From Pelagihabitans sp963760375 (GTDB lineage Bacteria; Bacteroidota; Bacteroidia; Flavobacteriales; Flavobacteriaceae), in NCBI GenBank assembly GCA_963760375.1, contig CAVXCS010000007.1, positions 682,001 through 746,000 on the forward strand: a stretch of DNA of 64,000 nt, given 5' to 3'. Positions 1 to 9,465 of the stretch are shown here, one piece after another. The position numbers and the translations under genes were made by a program. Each line of letters begins with the position of its first letter. Positions within the stretch are counted from its first letter, which is position 1. The notes under the pieces are model-generated. The model was given only the letters and a program-made list of their open reading frames with translations. It ran no database searches and was not told where the DNA came from.

Positions 1-3000
1 CAAAGTTTTTTGTTATAATCTGGCAAAGCTACGTCTATAAAGGCATCGGCCCGGGCCTCCAGCGCTTTCCATTGAACATCCAACTCAGCCTTTCGGTCTT
101 TTGAAGCTTGATTCACGCGTGGGATGCTGCTATTGGTCGCGTTGATCAAAAACAGGTATTCTGCGGTAAATTTATTGGGAAAGTTCTCTACATCATCGTA
201 GGCCTGCGATTTGCGCTGCACCATATCCCCGTCCCATGCCTTCATCCTTTTTAACAGGTCTTCCCCTTCAGCCTTCAATGCTCGGTCGTTCAGGGAGGGC
301 AACAATGCGGCCAACTGCGATTGGGCTGCGTTCAGACGGTTTACTTTGTGGTGCATGGCGGTCAGCTTGGCTTCCATGTCAGACATCAACGCATCGTATT
401 CATCATATTGGGCTTTTGGGATGTCGAACCCAGGTGTTTCCATAATGTTCCCTTGGGTTTCCAATGTCTGGCCCTTATATTTTAATCGCAAGGTATATTG
501 TCCCGGAGAGGTGCGGTGTCCTCGAAAATTGGCTTCCATATATACCCCCGGAATACCTGCCATGGTATTGTGGTTCATGTCCCAAACAAATCGGTTGAGG
601 CCGGGTTCCTTGGAAAGAATCGGTGCGGGCGGGGGCCCACCACCGTTATGGGGTTTGTAGGTTTTGTCTTTTTCCGAGCTAAAACGGCGCACGGATCGGC
701 CCTGTGCATCCAGTATTTCGAGCGTGAGCTCCGTAGAATCTATTTCCTTTTCCAATTCATAATAGATGACCATGCCATTGGCGGGATTTACCCCTTCAAA
801 CGGATCAGTGCCCTTAAAATCAGCATCATTGCCGCTCAAAGGACTGCCCCAACTGCCATTGAGTGCATTTTCGGGTTTATAAATTTTAGCGCCCTTTATG
901 GATGGTGCATATTGTGATAAGATGTTGAGGTCGTCCAAGATCCAGAACGATCTTCCCGAAGTCGCGACGATCAAATCGCCCTGATGTATTTTTAGGTCGT
1001 TGATCGGTGCCGTCGGCAGGTTCAATTGCAATGGTTCCCAAGACTTTCCTCCGGTAAAAGAAACGTAAATCCCCTTTTCGGTACCTGAATAAAGTAAATC
1101 TTTTTTGGCAGGGGCTTCCCTGACCACGCGGGTATAGGACCCATAGGGAATACCGGTACTGATATTGGTCCAGGTTTTTCCATAGTCAGTAGACTTGAAC
1201 AGGCCGGGGGTGTAATCATTGAATTTATAGCGGGTGGTCGCAATGTATACCGTAGCGGCATCTTGCGGCGAAACCTCGATTGCGTTGATCAAACATTCTT
1301 GCAGGCCTTTTGGCGTGATGTTCTGCCAGCTGGCACCGCCATCTTTTGTGATGTGCACCAGCCCATCGTCGCTCCCCGTATAGAAAACGCCTTTTTCATG
1401 GGGCGACTCGATCATGTAGGCAATGGTTCCGTAATTTTCCGCGCCTACCGCCTCAACGGTATAAGGGCCGCCGCCTTTGCCTTGTTTATCATCCATATTC
1501 CTGGTAAGATCGGGAGAGATTTCTTCCCAGGTAACGCCCATGTCGCGGGTACGCAAAACCAACTGTGCACAGTGGTAATAGGTGCCCGGCTCATGCTTTG
1601 ACCCTATGATCGGAGCATTCCAGTTGTAAAGGTACTTCATATCGCGTGCGGCCCTTCCCAAATATTGTATCGGCGCCGCCATGATTTGGGTCGATTGGTT
1701 TGTTTTGGTATCAAGCACGTCGATGGTGCCCAAGTAGCTGCCACCAAGAACGAAACGGGGATTGTCCGGATCGAAGGCCAAGAAAGCGCTTTCCCCTCCT
1801 GCGGAGGCGTTCCAATTGCGTTCGCCTATACTGCCATCGCCCATTACGAGACTTGCGATCTTAACGGAGGAATTGTCTTGCTGCCCGCCATAAATGTGAT
1901 ACGGGAATAAATTGTCGGCACTGATACGGTAGAATTGGGCCGTGGGCATGATGTTCTGGCTCGACCAATTTTTACCGAAATCGAAGCTGATCGAAGCACC
2001 TCCATCATCGGCCAAAACCATGTTGTCCGAGTCATTCGGGTTGATCCACAGATCGTGATAATCGCCATGGGCCACACTTAGGTCTTCCCAGGTTTTGCCG
2101 CCATCGATCGACCGCAAAAACGGGGCACTCATCACATAAACCACGTTCTCGTTGTTGGGATCTGGAAAGACCTCGATATAATACCATGCACGCTGTACCA
2201 GTCGGTTGTCGCCGCTTACCATATTCCAGTTCTTCCCGGCATCTTCGGAAACGAAGAGTCCGCCCTTATCGGCGTTGGAATCACTTTCGATCAGTGCGAA
2301 TACCTTTTCCGAATTGGCTGGACTTACCGCGATGGCCATTTTCCCTTTTTCCTTGGGCAGGCCTTCGGTAAGTTCGGTCCATGTTTCCCCTGCATCCATC
2401 GATTTATAGAGTCCGCTACCGGCCCCTCCGCTGATTACAATGTTCGGTTTGCGTTGGTGCTCCCACATGGCGGCATAGAGGATATCGGGGGCATTCGCAT
2501 CCATGGAAAGTTCCACGGCCCCGGTGAGATCGTTCACATAAAGGGTTTTTTTCCAGTTGACGCCCCCATCCACCGACTTATAAATGCCGCGGTCTTGGGT
2601 GGGGCCATAAAGTGCTCCTTGGGCCGCAACAAAAACAATGTCAGGATTTTTGGGATGGATCACAATACGTGAAATATGTTGGGTCTGGGCCAGCCCGATT
2701 TTCTTCCAGGTCTTGCCCGAATCGGTCGATTTATAGACCCCATCGCCGTAAGAAGCCATCACGCCACGGGGCGCATGTTCGCCCATCCCGCAATAAATGA
2801 CGTTTGGGTCGGAAGCCGATACGGCAATGGCCCCCACGGTATCCCATTTCAAAAAAACCGTCCGAAATGTTGTCCCATCGCTGTCCACCATCGGTGGTCT
2901 TCCAGAGTCCGCCCCCGGTAGTGCCCATATAGTAAGTAAGGGGGTCGCCGATCACCCCAGTCGCCGATACGGAACGACCTCCGCGATAAGGACCAATATT

Positions 3001-3093
3001 CCGGTATTTGAGCGGTTTGAAATAATCATTGGCCAACTGTGCAAAAGCCATGGAGGTCAAGAGGGTAAGGGCAAGGGTAAGGCGTATTTTCAT
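1..3093 (-). pseudogene. VPS10/BNR-repeat secreted protein, frameshifted, cut by window edge
   Basis: Secreted beta-propeller protein of the sortilin/VPS10 or BNR (Asp-box) glycosyl hydrolase-like type; substrate unknown. The start chosen at 3093 gives a signal peptide (MKIRLTLALTLLTSMAFAQ) followed by the family N-terminus (YRNIGPYRGGRSV, GTTGGGLWKT). The reading frame breaks after ISDGFF at a run of seven A on the + strand (2851-2857). Removing one base restores TVGAIAVSASDP and, in the samples I checked, an open frame down to position 1 (AATVYIATTRYKFNDY near 1230; ARADAFIDVALPDYN at 10-60). Only a few C-terminal residues should be missing past the edge, judging from the paralogue at 48320-51472. 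It lies 102 bases downstream of a same-strand paralogue, so probably co-transcribed. Either a sequencing indel in a homopolymer or a recent pseudogene; I cannot tell which. Confidence 0.85.
2851..2857. other. homopolymer frameshift site (A7)
   Basis: Seven consecutive A on the + strand (T on the coding strand). The protein frame changes exactly here: upstream codons begin at coordinates divisible by 3, downstream codons two residues modulo 3. Six bases instead of seven would give an uninterrupted family sequence (ISDGFLKWDTVGAIAV), matching ISDGQFKTGTVGAIAV in the paralogue at 48320-51472. Confidence 0.85.
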
Positions 3094-3195
3094 ATCTTTT
3101 TTTATTAACATCAACATTGGAGGGCCATTTGAAGGGAAGATTTTGTTTGTCATCCCCGCTCTGAAATGTCCTTTTGGCCCGTATTTAAAATGCTG

Positions 3196-6100
3196 CTACT
3201 CTTTCATTTGTTCTACGGATAGATAATCGAGCTTCAAGGCGTTGAACTCCGCGTTAAAGGCCTCGATTTCTTTGCTGATCAGCGTATCGAAGGTGTTTAA
3301 CTGGGCCTCAATTTTCGCTGTAAGTTCTTGTTTTACAGCCAGATCCTGTTCGGTAGGCGGAAAATCGTCCATGGCTACCAAACTGTTCAAGTGGCCTAAT
3401 TTGTTGGTCAAACGGATCGGGAAGTTCAAGGGATCTTGCCCGCTCTTGTTTTGGGTCTGATAAAGCGCTTTTTCCACTTCACCAAATTTCTCCTTCATGG
3501 CCTTGGCCTTTTCCACAAGATCTTTGGTCTTCCGGTTTTCCTTGTATTGCTTGGCGAAGGCATCGAGTTGGCCATTGATCTTCCTGATTTTTTTGATCGA
3601 TTGGTGGGCCTTGTCCACCGTCGCGTTCACTTCGCTCACAAAATCGTATTGTTGCTGCATATCGGCTATCGAAACTTCCGCCCTTGGATCCGGGATGATG
3701 GTGAAGTTCTGGGGGTATGTCTTGCCATTGACCGTAAGAAGTACTTTGTAATCGCCCGGTACTGCTTTGGCACCATTTAAATTGGCCGACCATAAAATCA
3801 TGCCTTCCAATTTTTCGGCACCCTTGCCCCGGGTATCCCAAACATGGGTATTGCCTCCTTTTTTCACTTCCAATTTTTTGTCCTTGTCTTTGGAAGAATG
3901 CTTAAAAGTCGCCAAAGTGTCTCCTTTCATGTTCATATAGGATATGCTTATGCTATCCTTCTCCGCCAGATCCTTTAGATAAAAGTGGGTCACCACGCCA
4001 TTGGGATGGTTCTGACCCTCGGTTTTCGAGGCCTCTTTTCTTGCAGCTCCCTTGGTGCGGTAGGCATTCTTGGGCTTGAAGAGCTGTACGGTGGCATTTT
4101 TGCTGGCTGTGCTAAGCTGGTGCAATACGCTGAGGTCATCGATGACATAAATACTGCGCCCCTGCGTGGCCACGATGAGATTGTCATCCTTGATGGTCAG
4201 GTCGGTGATCGGAACAATGGGCAAGTTCAGTTGAAAGGCACTCCAACGCGCCCCATCATCGAAGGAAATGTACATACCGGTTTCAGTTCCGGCATACAAC
4301 AGCCCTTTTTGCTTAGGGTCTTCGCGGATCACCCTGGTAAAATGCTCCTCATTGATGCCGTTCGTTATTTTAACCCAGCTTTTGCCATAGTCGGTGGTCT
4401 TGTATAGGTAAGGTGCAAAATCGCCCAACTTATATCTGGTAGCGGCCACATAGCAGGTACCGGCATCGAAGGCGGAGGGTTCTATGCTATTGATCATGTT
4501 CCATTCGGGCATTCCACTAGGCGTAACGTTTTCCCAGGTTTTCCCACCGTCTTGCGTAACATGTACGAGACCGTCGTCACTTCCAACCCATAGGAGTCCT
4601 TCTTTTAACGGACTCTCATTGGCCGTGAAAATAGTACAATAATATTCCACTCCCGTATTGTCTTGGGTGATGGGACCACCACTCGAGACCAATTTGGTTG
4701 GGTCGTTGCGGGTGAGATCGTCGCTCAATAGTTCCCAGCTCTGTCCCTCATTGGTGCTCAGGTGTACATGGTTCGAAAAGGTATATAGTTTCTTCGGATC
4801 ATGTTTGCTGAACAAAATCGGGAAATTCCATTGGAAGCGGTATTTCATTCCTTCGGCCCCATAGCCCATGGGATTATCTGGCCAAACATTAATTCCCCTA
4901 GTGGTGCCCGTCTTGTGGTTCACCCTTGTCAGGAAGCCTCCATAACTGCCACCGTAAACGATATCATTATCCTTGGGATCAATCGCGATCCAGGCCGATT
5001 CACCGCCAGCGGTTTCTTCCCAGTCTTTCTCGCCAATGCCATAGCCATCACTGCGATGTTTGATCCTTAGGGTAGAATTGTCTTGTTGTGCCACATAAAT
5101 GCGATAGGGGAAGGCGTTGTCGGTGGTGACCCTGTAGAACTGTGCGGTTGGTTGATTGTGATAGGTACTCCATGTTTCGCCTCCATCATATGAGATCTGG
5201 GCGCCACCATCGTCTCCGATGATCATTCGTTTTGCATTCTCAGGGGCGATCCAAAGGTCGTGGTGATCGCCATGGGGGGCATCGAAGTCTTTAAAGGTCT
5301 TGCCTCCGTCGGTCGATTTATGGTAATCTACATTCACCACATAAACGACGTCCTCGTCCTCGGTATCGGCATAGACCCGAGTATAATACCATGCCCGTTG
5401 GCGCAGTTTGCGGTCTTCATTGATTCGGGTCCATTTTTTGCCCCCATCATCGCTACGGTACAGGCCGCCTTTTTCCTTGTGCTCCACCATCGCCCAAACC
5501 CTTTCGGAGTTTATGGGAGATACCGTCACCCCGATAATGCCGAGCGTATCTTTGGGAAAGCCCTCGTTCTTGGAGATTTCATTCCAACTTTCGCCGCTGT
5601 CGGTACTCTTCCAGAGGGCAGAGCCCTCGCCCCCACTGATGAGACTGTAAGGGGTACGTTTCGCGCGCCAGGTGGCCGCATAAAGAATGCGCGGATTGTT
5701 GGGGTCAAGGGTAAGGTCGACCGCACCCGCTTCCTCATTGGCAAAGAGGGTCTTGTTCCATGTTTTGCCACCATCGGTGCTTTTGTAGATACCGCGTTCC
5801 TGGCTTGGCTTGTAAATGTTGCCCAGCACTGCCGCATATACGGTATTGTAATCTTTGGGATGGATACGGATGCGCGGAATATGCCGGCTGTTGGGTAGGC
5901 CGGCAAAGGCCCAGGTCTTCCCTGCGTCCTCCGTCTTCCATATGCCATAGCCCGAGGAAACGTTCCCTCGGATCGTGGTTTCCCCACCTCCAACGTACAT
6001 CACGTTCGGATCGCTCTGTGCCACTTCAATGGCCCCGATACTGCCCCCAAAAAAGCCATCGGAGATATTGCCCCAAGTTCGGCCGCCATCATCGGTTTTC

Positions 6101-6345
6101 CAGACGCCGCCACCGGTTGCGCCAAAATAAAACAGGTTCGGTTTTCCGGGCACCCCGGTCACGGCCGCAGAACGGCCACCACGAAAGGGTCCGATCAGCC
6201 GGTATTCAAGACTGGAATACAGTTCTTGGGGATATTCGGGTTCAACAGATGTCGATGTTTTTCTTTTTTGTGCGGACTGGGTGAAGGGCATTAGGAAGAA
6301 AGCCAGCGCGAATAGGCTGGTCTTGGCCATGGCAATTCTCATCAA
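3196..6345 (-). CDS. VPS10/sortilin-like BNR-repeat secreted protein
   Basis: Large secreted protein of about 1049 residues, intact. It has a signal peptide (residues 1-25, ending TQSAQ; an alternative start is the ATG at 6330), then two beta-propeller-like regions rich in Asp-box motifs (KSTDGGKTW, RSDDGGKKW, SYDGGETW, TQDGGKTW, KTTDYGKSW), and a helical, probably coiled-coil C-terminal region (about 900-1040). The motif RLIGPFRGGRSAAVTGVPG at the N-terminus is shared with the other two paralogues in this window. Such proteins are widespread in Bacteroidota, usually annotated as glycosyl hydrolase or sortilin-like, but their enzymatic role is not established; many lie beside peptidases. No type IX secretion C-terminal domain is evident. 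A weak -7 box candidate (TACATTTA on the minus strand) lies at 6371-6378. Confidence 0.9.
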   Translation of the reverse strand: MMRIAMAKTSLFALAFFLMPFTQSAQKRKTSTSVEPEYPQELYSSLEYRLIGPFRGGRSAAVTGVPGKPNLFYFGATGGGVWKTDDGGRTWGNISDGFFGGSIGAIEVAQSDPNVMYVGGGETTIRGNVSSGYGIWKTEDAGKTWAFAGLPNSRHIPRIRIHPKDYNTVYAAVLGNIYKPSQERGIYKSTDGGKTWNKTLFANEEAGAVDLTLDPNNPRILYAATWRAKRTPYSLISGGEGSALWKSTDSGESWNEISKNEGFPKDTLGIIGVTVSPINSERVWAMVEHKEKGGLYRSDDGGKKWTRINEDRKLRQRAWYYTRVYADTEDEDVVYVVNVDYHKSTDGGKTFKDFDAPHGDHHDLWIAPENAKRMIIGDDGGAQISYDGGETWSTYHNQPTAQFYRVTTDNAFPYRIYVAQQDNSTLRIKHRSDGYGIGEKDWEETAGGESAWIAIDPKDNDIVYGGSYGGFLTRVNHKTGTTRGINVWPDNPMGYGAEGMKYRFQWNFPILFSKHDPKKLYTFSNHVHLSTNEGQSWELLSDDLTRNDPTKLVSSGGPITQDNTGVEYYCTIFTANESPLKEGLLWVGSDDGLVHVTQDGGKTWENVTPSGMPEWNMINSIEPSAFDAGTCYVAATRYKLGDFAPYLYKTTDYGKSWVKITNGINEEHFTRVIREDPKQKGLLYAGTETGMYISFDDGARWSAFQLNLPIVPITDLTIKDDNLIVATQGRSIYVIDDLSVLHQLSTASKNATVQLFKPKNAYRTKGAARKEASKTEGQNHPNGVVTHFYLKDLAEKDSISISYMNMKGDTLATFKHSSKDKDKKLEVKKGGNTHVWDTRGKGAEKLEGMILWSANLNGAKAVPGDYKVLLTVNGKTYPQNFTIIPDPRAEVSIADMQQQYDFVSEVNATVDKAHQSIKKIRKINGQLDAFAKQYKENRKTKDLVEKAKAMKEKFGEVEKALYQTQNKSGQDPLNFPIRLTNKLGHLNSLVAMDDFPPTEQDLAVKQELTAKIEAQLNTFDTLISKEIEAFNAEFNALKLDYLSVEQMKE

Positions 6346-6556
6346 TTCTCGAGTTTAAATTAGTCAGCTCTAAATGTAAGGAAAAAGTTGGGCAAGGGAA
6401 AAGGAGGAATAAAAAATAGAAGTATCAATTATGGGAAATGGTCTTCTTTTGATGGAATCACCTTTCAAAACGCTAAATTTAAATCGTTTGATGGCAGGGG
6501 TTCGCAATCCCGGCTTATCCATTAAGGTTTGAAAAGCAGCTATTTATGCCGGTAAG
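6346..6556. other. intergenic, upstream of VPS10-like gene
   Basis: No open frame or RNA gene seen. It should hold the promoter of the leftward gene pair at 1-6345; the best candidate is the imperfect box at 6371-6378. The right side ends in the terminator of the PepSY lipoprotein gene. Confidence 0.4.
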
Positions 6557-6616
6557 AAATAAATAAACCCCTACGCTCATATCTCTGGATGCCAGATGAC
6601 CGCAGGGGTTATTTTT
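6557..6616 (-). terminator. Hairpin terminator after PepSY lipoprotein
   Basis: Arms AAATAAACCCCT (about 6559-6572) and AGGGGTTATTTTT (about 6604-6616) are inverted with one mismatch, enclosing a second small stem CTGG-ATG-CCAG. A-rich and T-rich flanks would give a U-tract on either strand. It lies about 30 bases beyond the stop of the leftward gene at 6647. Confidence 0.6.
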
Positions 6617-6646
6617 GGTCTGTGATTTCGGTAGGTCCGTAAAGCC

Positions 6647-7411
6647 TTAATCGCCTTTATGGTCGTCGTCCGTGGATAAGAAATTGCCATCGGCATCGAA
6701 GTACACTTCCAAACCATTGCTCAGGGTTACCTCAAATTTGCCTTCACGCTCCCGTTCTGCATGTATAATGGTCAGTTCTGGATAGTTTTCCTCCAAATAG
6801 GCCAAGGCCATTTCCGGTAATTCGGAAGGTTCTATGCTCTCTCCATCATCGTGGTGATCACCATGGCCCCATTTATACTCGCCATCACAATCCTGGTCAT
6901 TTTCATCTACCCCAACACCTTGAAACGCGCCATTGGCATCAAAAATCAAAACGGTCTTGTCGCTTAGAGTGACCTCAATTTGGCCATTGTTTTCCATGGA
7001 GGCCTCCTTAATGTCGGTGTCAGGATAATTGGAATCGATATATTCCAGGATTGCAGGTAACAAGGTGGCAATATCTAAATATTCGTCACCATAATTATCA
7101 TGATTCCCATTATCGTCATCGACCCCTAAAAAGCCCCCATCCGCATCGAATATGAGCTCTGTACGGTCACTCAGCTTTACTTCGAAATGCCCATTGTCTT
7201 CGACTTCCGATTTTACAATGGTAAGGTCGGGGTAATTTTCTGCCACATAGTCCAGGATGGGCTGGGGCAAATCGCCCACTTTTACCATGGCATCGGCCTT
7301 TAACGCGGTTCCCGGAGCCAGTTCATTGTTCGTGCCATCTCCTTCTTTGGTACAGGACGAAAGGGCCGCAAGGGCCAATAGTGCAAAAGTCATTTTTTTG
7401 ATTGTTTTCAT
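6647..7411 (-). CDS. Lipoprotein with three PepSY-like (DUF2874) repeats
   Basis: 254-residue predicted lipoprotein: the signal peptide ends in the lipobox LSSC with Cys20. The mature part contains three tandem copies of a PepSY-like unit of roughly 50 residues (about 44-98, 115-168 and 195-250). Each has the pattern LPxxxLxYxxxNYPDxxIxxxxxENNGxFEVxLSDxTxLxFDAdGxFLGV. Between repeats two and three lies a His/Asp-rich linker (GHGDHHDD, about 182-189). PepSY-like domains of this sort are periplasmic and of unknown biochemical role; inhibition or metal binding has been suggested for relatives. The many acidic residues and the His linker could bind cations, but that is inference. Intact, single-gene unit with its own terminator. 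Confidence 0.85.
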   Translation of the reverse strand: MKTIKKMTFALLALAALSSCTKEGDGTNNELAPGTALKADAMVKVGDLPQPILDYVAENYPDLTIVKSEVEDNGHFEVKLSDRTELIFDADGGFLGVDDDNGNHDNYGDEYLDIATLLPAILEYIDSNYPDTDIKEASMENNGQIEVTLSDKTVLIFDANGAFQGVGVDENDQDCDGEYKWGHGDHHDDGESIEPSELPEMALAYLEENYPELTIIHAEREREGKFEVTLSNGLEVYFDADGNFLSTDDDHKGD

Positions 7412-7718
7412 TTCAAATGTTTTTTAGATTTTAGTTCAATTTTTAATTTGGGGCTAAGCTTTAAAGTTTTTTCATTGTCGTTTATAAATCTGTGATTCGG
7501 CAACAGCTTTATCGTGCTACCGTTGCATAGAACAACCAGGTTCACAATTACCCTACCCTTTATCCGAATTATTTACACTTTTATCGATATTCGGTCATTA
7601 CTTAGGCTATTCACGATCAAAAGATCTCTCAGCAATCGGTTGCTGCCAGTGCACAACGCAAAACCCGAAATTGGCCGGGGACATAGTTTTTGTATTTTAG
7701 GCGGACAAAACAAAAAAT
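7412..7718. other. Divergent intergenic region
   Basis: 307 bases between the leftward PepSY lipoprotein and the rightward gamma-glutamyltransferase. No coding frame worth naming; it must hold both promoters. A near-match to the -7 box (TAGTTTTTG, one T too many) lies about 25 bases before the transferase start. I see no strong inverted repeat. Confidence 0.4.
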
Positions 7719-9413
7719 ATGGGAACGTTTCGCTTTTACTTGTCATTCTTATTTTTTTGCACTGTTTTATTGAACGCCCAAGACCGTGTTACCGGCGCCA
7801 CTTTTGCGACCCGATCCGAGGTGCTGGCCCAGAACGGGATGGTGGCCACCAGCCATCCATTGGCCACCCAAATTGGTTTGGACATTCTGAAACAAGGGGG
7901 TAATGCCATCGACGCCGCGATAGCGGCAAATGCCGCATTGGGCCTTATGGAACCCACGGGATGCGGGGTCGGGGGCGATCTCTTCGCCATCGTTTGGGAT
8001 GGAAAGACACAAAAACTCTATGGGTTGAATGCCAGCGGCCGTTCGCCCAAAAGCCTGACCCTGGAATATTTCGAGGAACAGGGCCTTACCAAGATCCCAT
8101 CTCATGGTCCACTGCCAGTGAGTGTGCCAGGGGCGGTAGACGGATGGTTCGAACTGCACAAGAAATTTGGGAGCAAACCGATGGAGGAGCTGCTGGCACC
8201 TGCCATCAGTTATGCCGAGGTAGGTTTCCCACTCACCCAATTGATCGGCTGGTACATGCAAGGCATCCCTAATCTGGCGGCTGCAGGCTACCCCAATATT
8301 TCAGACACGTACCTAAAACCGAATGGTGATCGGATTCCGAAGGAAGGGGAGATCTATAAGAATCCCTATTTGGCGCAAACCTATCGCAAAATTGCCAAAG
8401 GGGGGCGGGATGCCTTCTATAAGGGGGAAATTGCCAAGACCATCGGGGAATTCATCAAACAGCAGGGCGGCTTCCTTTCCCTGGAAGATTTCGCCCAGCA
8501 CAGTTCGGAATGGGTTGAACCGGTATCGGTGAATTACAGGGGCTTCGATGTCTGGGAACTGCCCCCCAATGGTCAAGGGATCGCAGCCCTGCAGATGCTG
8601 CAGATTTTGGAGGGATATGATTTCTCAAAGATTCCCTTTGGGAGTGCGGAGCATCTGCACTTGTTCACCGAAGCCAAAAAATTGGCCTTCGAGGATCGGG
8701 CCAAATACTATGCGGATATGGATTTTGTCAAAGTGCCTGTTAACGAGCTGCTTGCAGATTCATATGCCGAAAAACGCCGTGCCAAGATCGGGAAAAAGGC
8801 GGCTGTTTATACCGCAGGGGAAATCAGTGCCGGCGAGACCATTTACATGACAGTAGCCGACAAGGAAGGTACCATGGTGTCTTTGATCCAGAGCAATTAT
8901 CGCGGACTGGGTTCGAGTATGGTTCCCCCAAAACTGGGCTTTATGCTTCAAGATCGGGGCGAACTCTTTAGCCTCAAGCGGGGCCAGGCGAACACCTATG
9001 CGCCCGGCAAACGTCCGTTTCACACCATCATTCCCGCCTTTATTACCAGGGATGGACAACCTTTTGTGAGCTTCGGGGTGATGGGAGGAGATTTTCAGCC
9101 TCAAGGGCATACCCAGATCGTGATGAACCTCATCGATTTTGGCATGAACCTGCAGGAAGCCGGGGACGCCCCCCGATGGGACCATACCGGCGGTAACGGC
9201 CCCACCGGGGAAACAGCTGAAGGCACGGGGCTGATTAGGCTGGAATCGGGCATCCCTTATGAAACGGTGCGCGGACTCATGGATAGAGGCCACCAGATAG
9301 GAACAGGTCGCGGCATCTACGGGGGTTATCAGGCCATCATGTGGGAATCCGTTAACCGGGTGTACCACGGCGCTTCGGAAAGCAGGAAAGATGGACAGGC
9401 AGCCGGTTTCTGA
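7719..9413 (+). CDS. ggt: Gamma-glutamyltransferase
   Basis: Periplasmic gamma-glutamyltranspeptidase of 564 residues that cleaves the gamma-glutamyl bond of glutathione and relatives. Signal peptide residues 1-20 (ending LLNAQ). The large-subunit part shows GGNAIDAAIAANAALGLMEP (60-79) and GCGVGGDLFAIVWD; self-cleavage should occur before Thr374 in GETIYMTVAD, the equivalent of TTHYSVVD in the E. coli enzyme. SLIQSNYRGLGSSMVPP follows, typical of the YwrD-like branch rather than the classical glutathione branch. Length is normal. The gene ends inside a strong terminator hairpin that it shares with the convergent MATE gene. Confidence 0.92.
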   Translation: MGTFRFYLSFLFFCTVLLNAQDRVTGATFATRSEVLAQNGMVATSHPLATQIGLDILKQGGNAIDAAIAANAALGLMEPTGCGVGGDLFAIVWDGKTQKLYGLNASGRSPKSLTLEYFEEQGLTKIPSHGPLPVSVPGAVDGWFELHKKFGSKPMEELLAPAISYAEVGFPLTQLIGWYMQGIPNLAAAGYPNISDTYLKPNGDRIPKEGEIYKNPYLAQTYRKIAKGGRDAFYKGEIAKTIGEFIKQQGGFLSLEDFAQHSSEWVEPVSVNYRGFDVWELPPNGQGIAALQMLQILEGYDFSKIPFGSAEHLHLFTEAKKLAFEDRAKYYADMDFVKVPVNELLADSYAEKRRAKIGKKAAVYTAGEISAGETIYMTVADKEGTMVSLIQSNYRGLGSSMVPPKLGFMLQDRGELFSLKRGQANTYAPGKRPFHTIIPAFITRDGQPFVSFGVMGGDFQPQGHTQIVMNLIDFGMNLQEAGDAPRWDHTGGNGPTGETAEGTGLIRLESGIPYETVRGLMDRGHQIGTGRGIYGGYQAIMWESVNRVYHGASESRKDGQAAGF

Positions 9414-9437
9414 ATCGTATTCCAGAAACCCGTTTTT
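9405..9437 (+). terminator. Terminator overlapping the ggt stop codon
   Basis: GGTTTCTGAAT (9405-9415) pairs with ATTCCAGAAACC (9419-9430) with one bulged base, leaving a CGT loop, followed by CGTTTTTATG. The ggt stop codon TGA (9411-9413) sits inside the left arm. Convergent genes on both sides suggest it may act in both directions, although a U-tract is clear only on the + side. Confidence 0.75.
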
Positions 9438-9465
9438 ATGATCATCAAGAATTGTTGGTAGTCAT

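Noticed and set aside
5260..5898. 212-codon + strand frame
   Set aside because: Antisense to the VPS10-like gene, no homology or signal; shadow frame.
8760..9368. 202-codon minus frame
   Set aside because: Antisense shadow of ggt.
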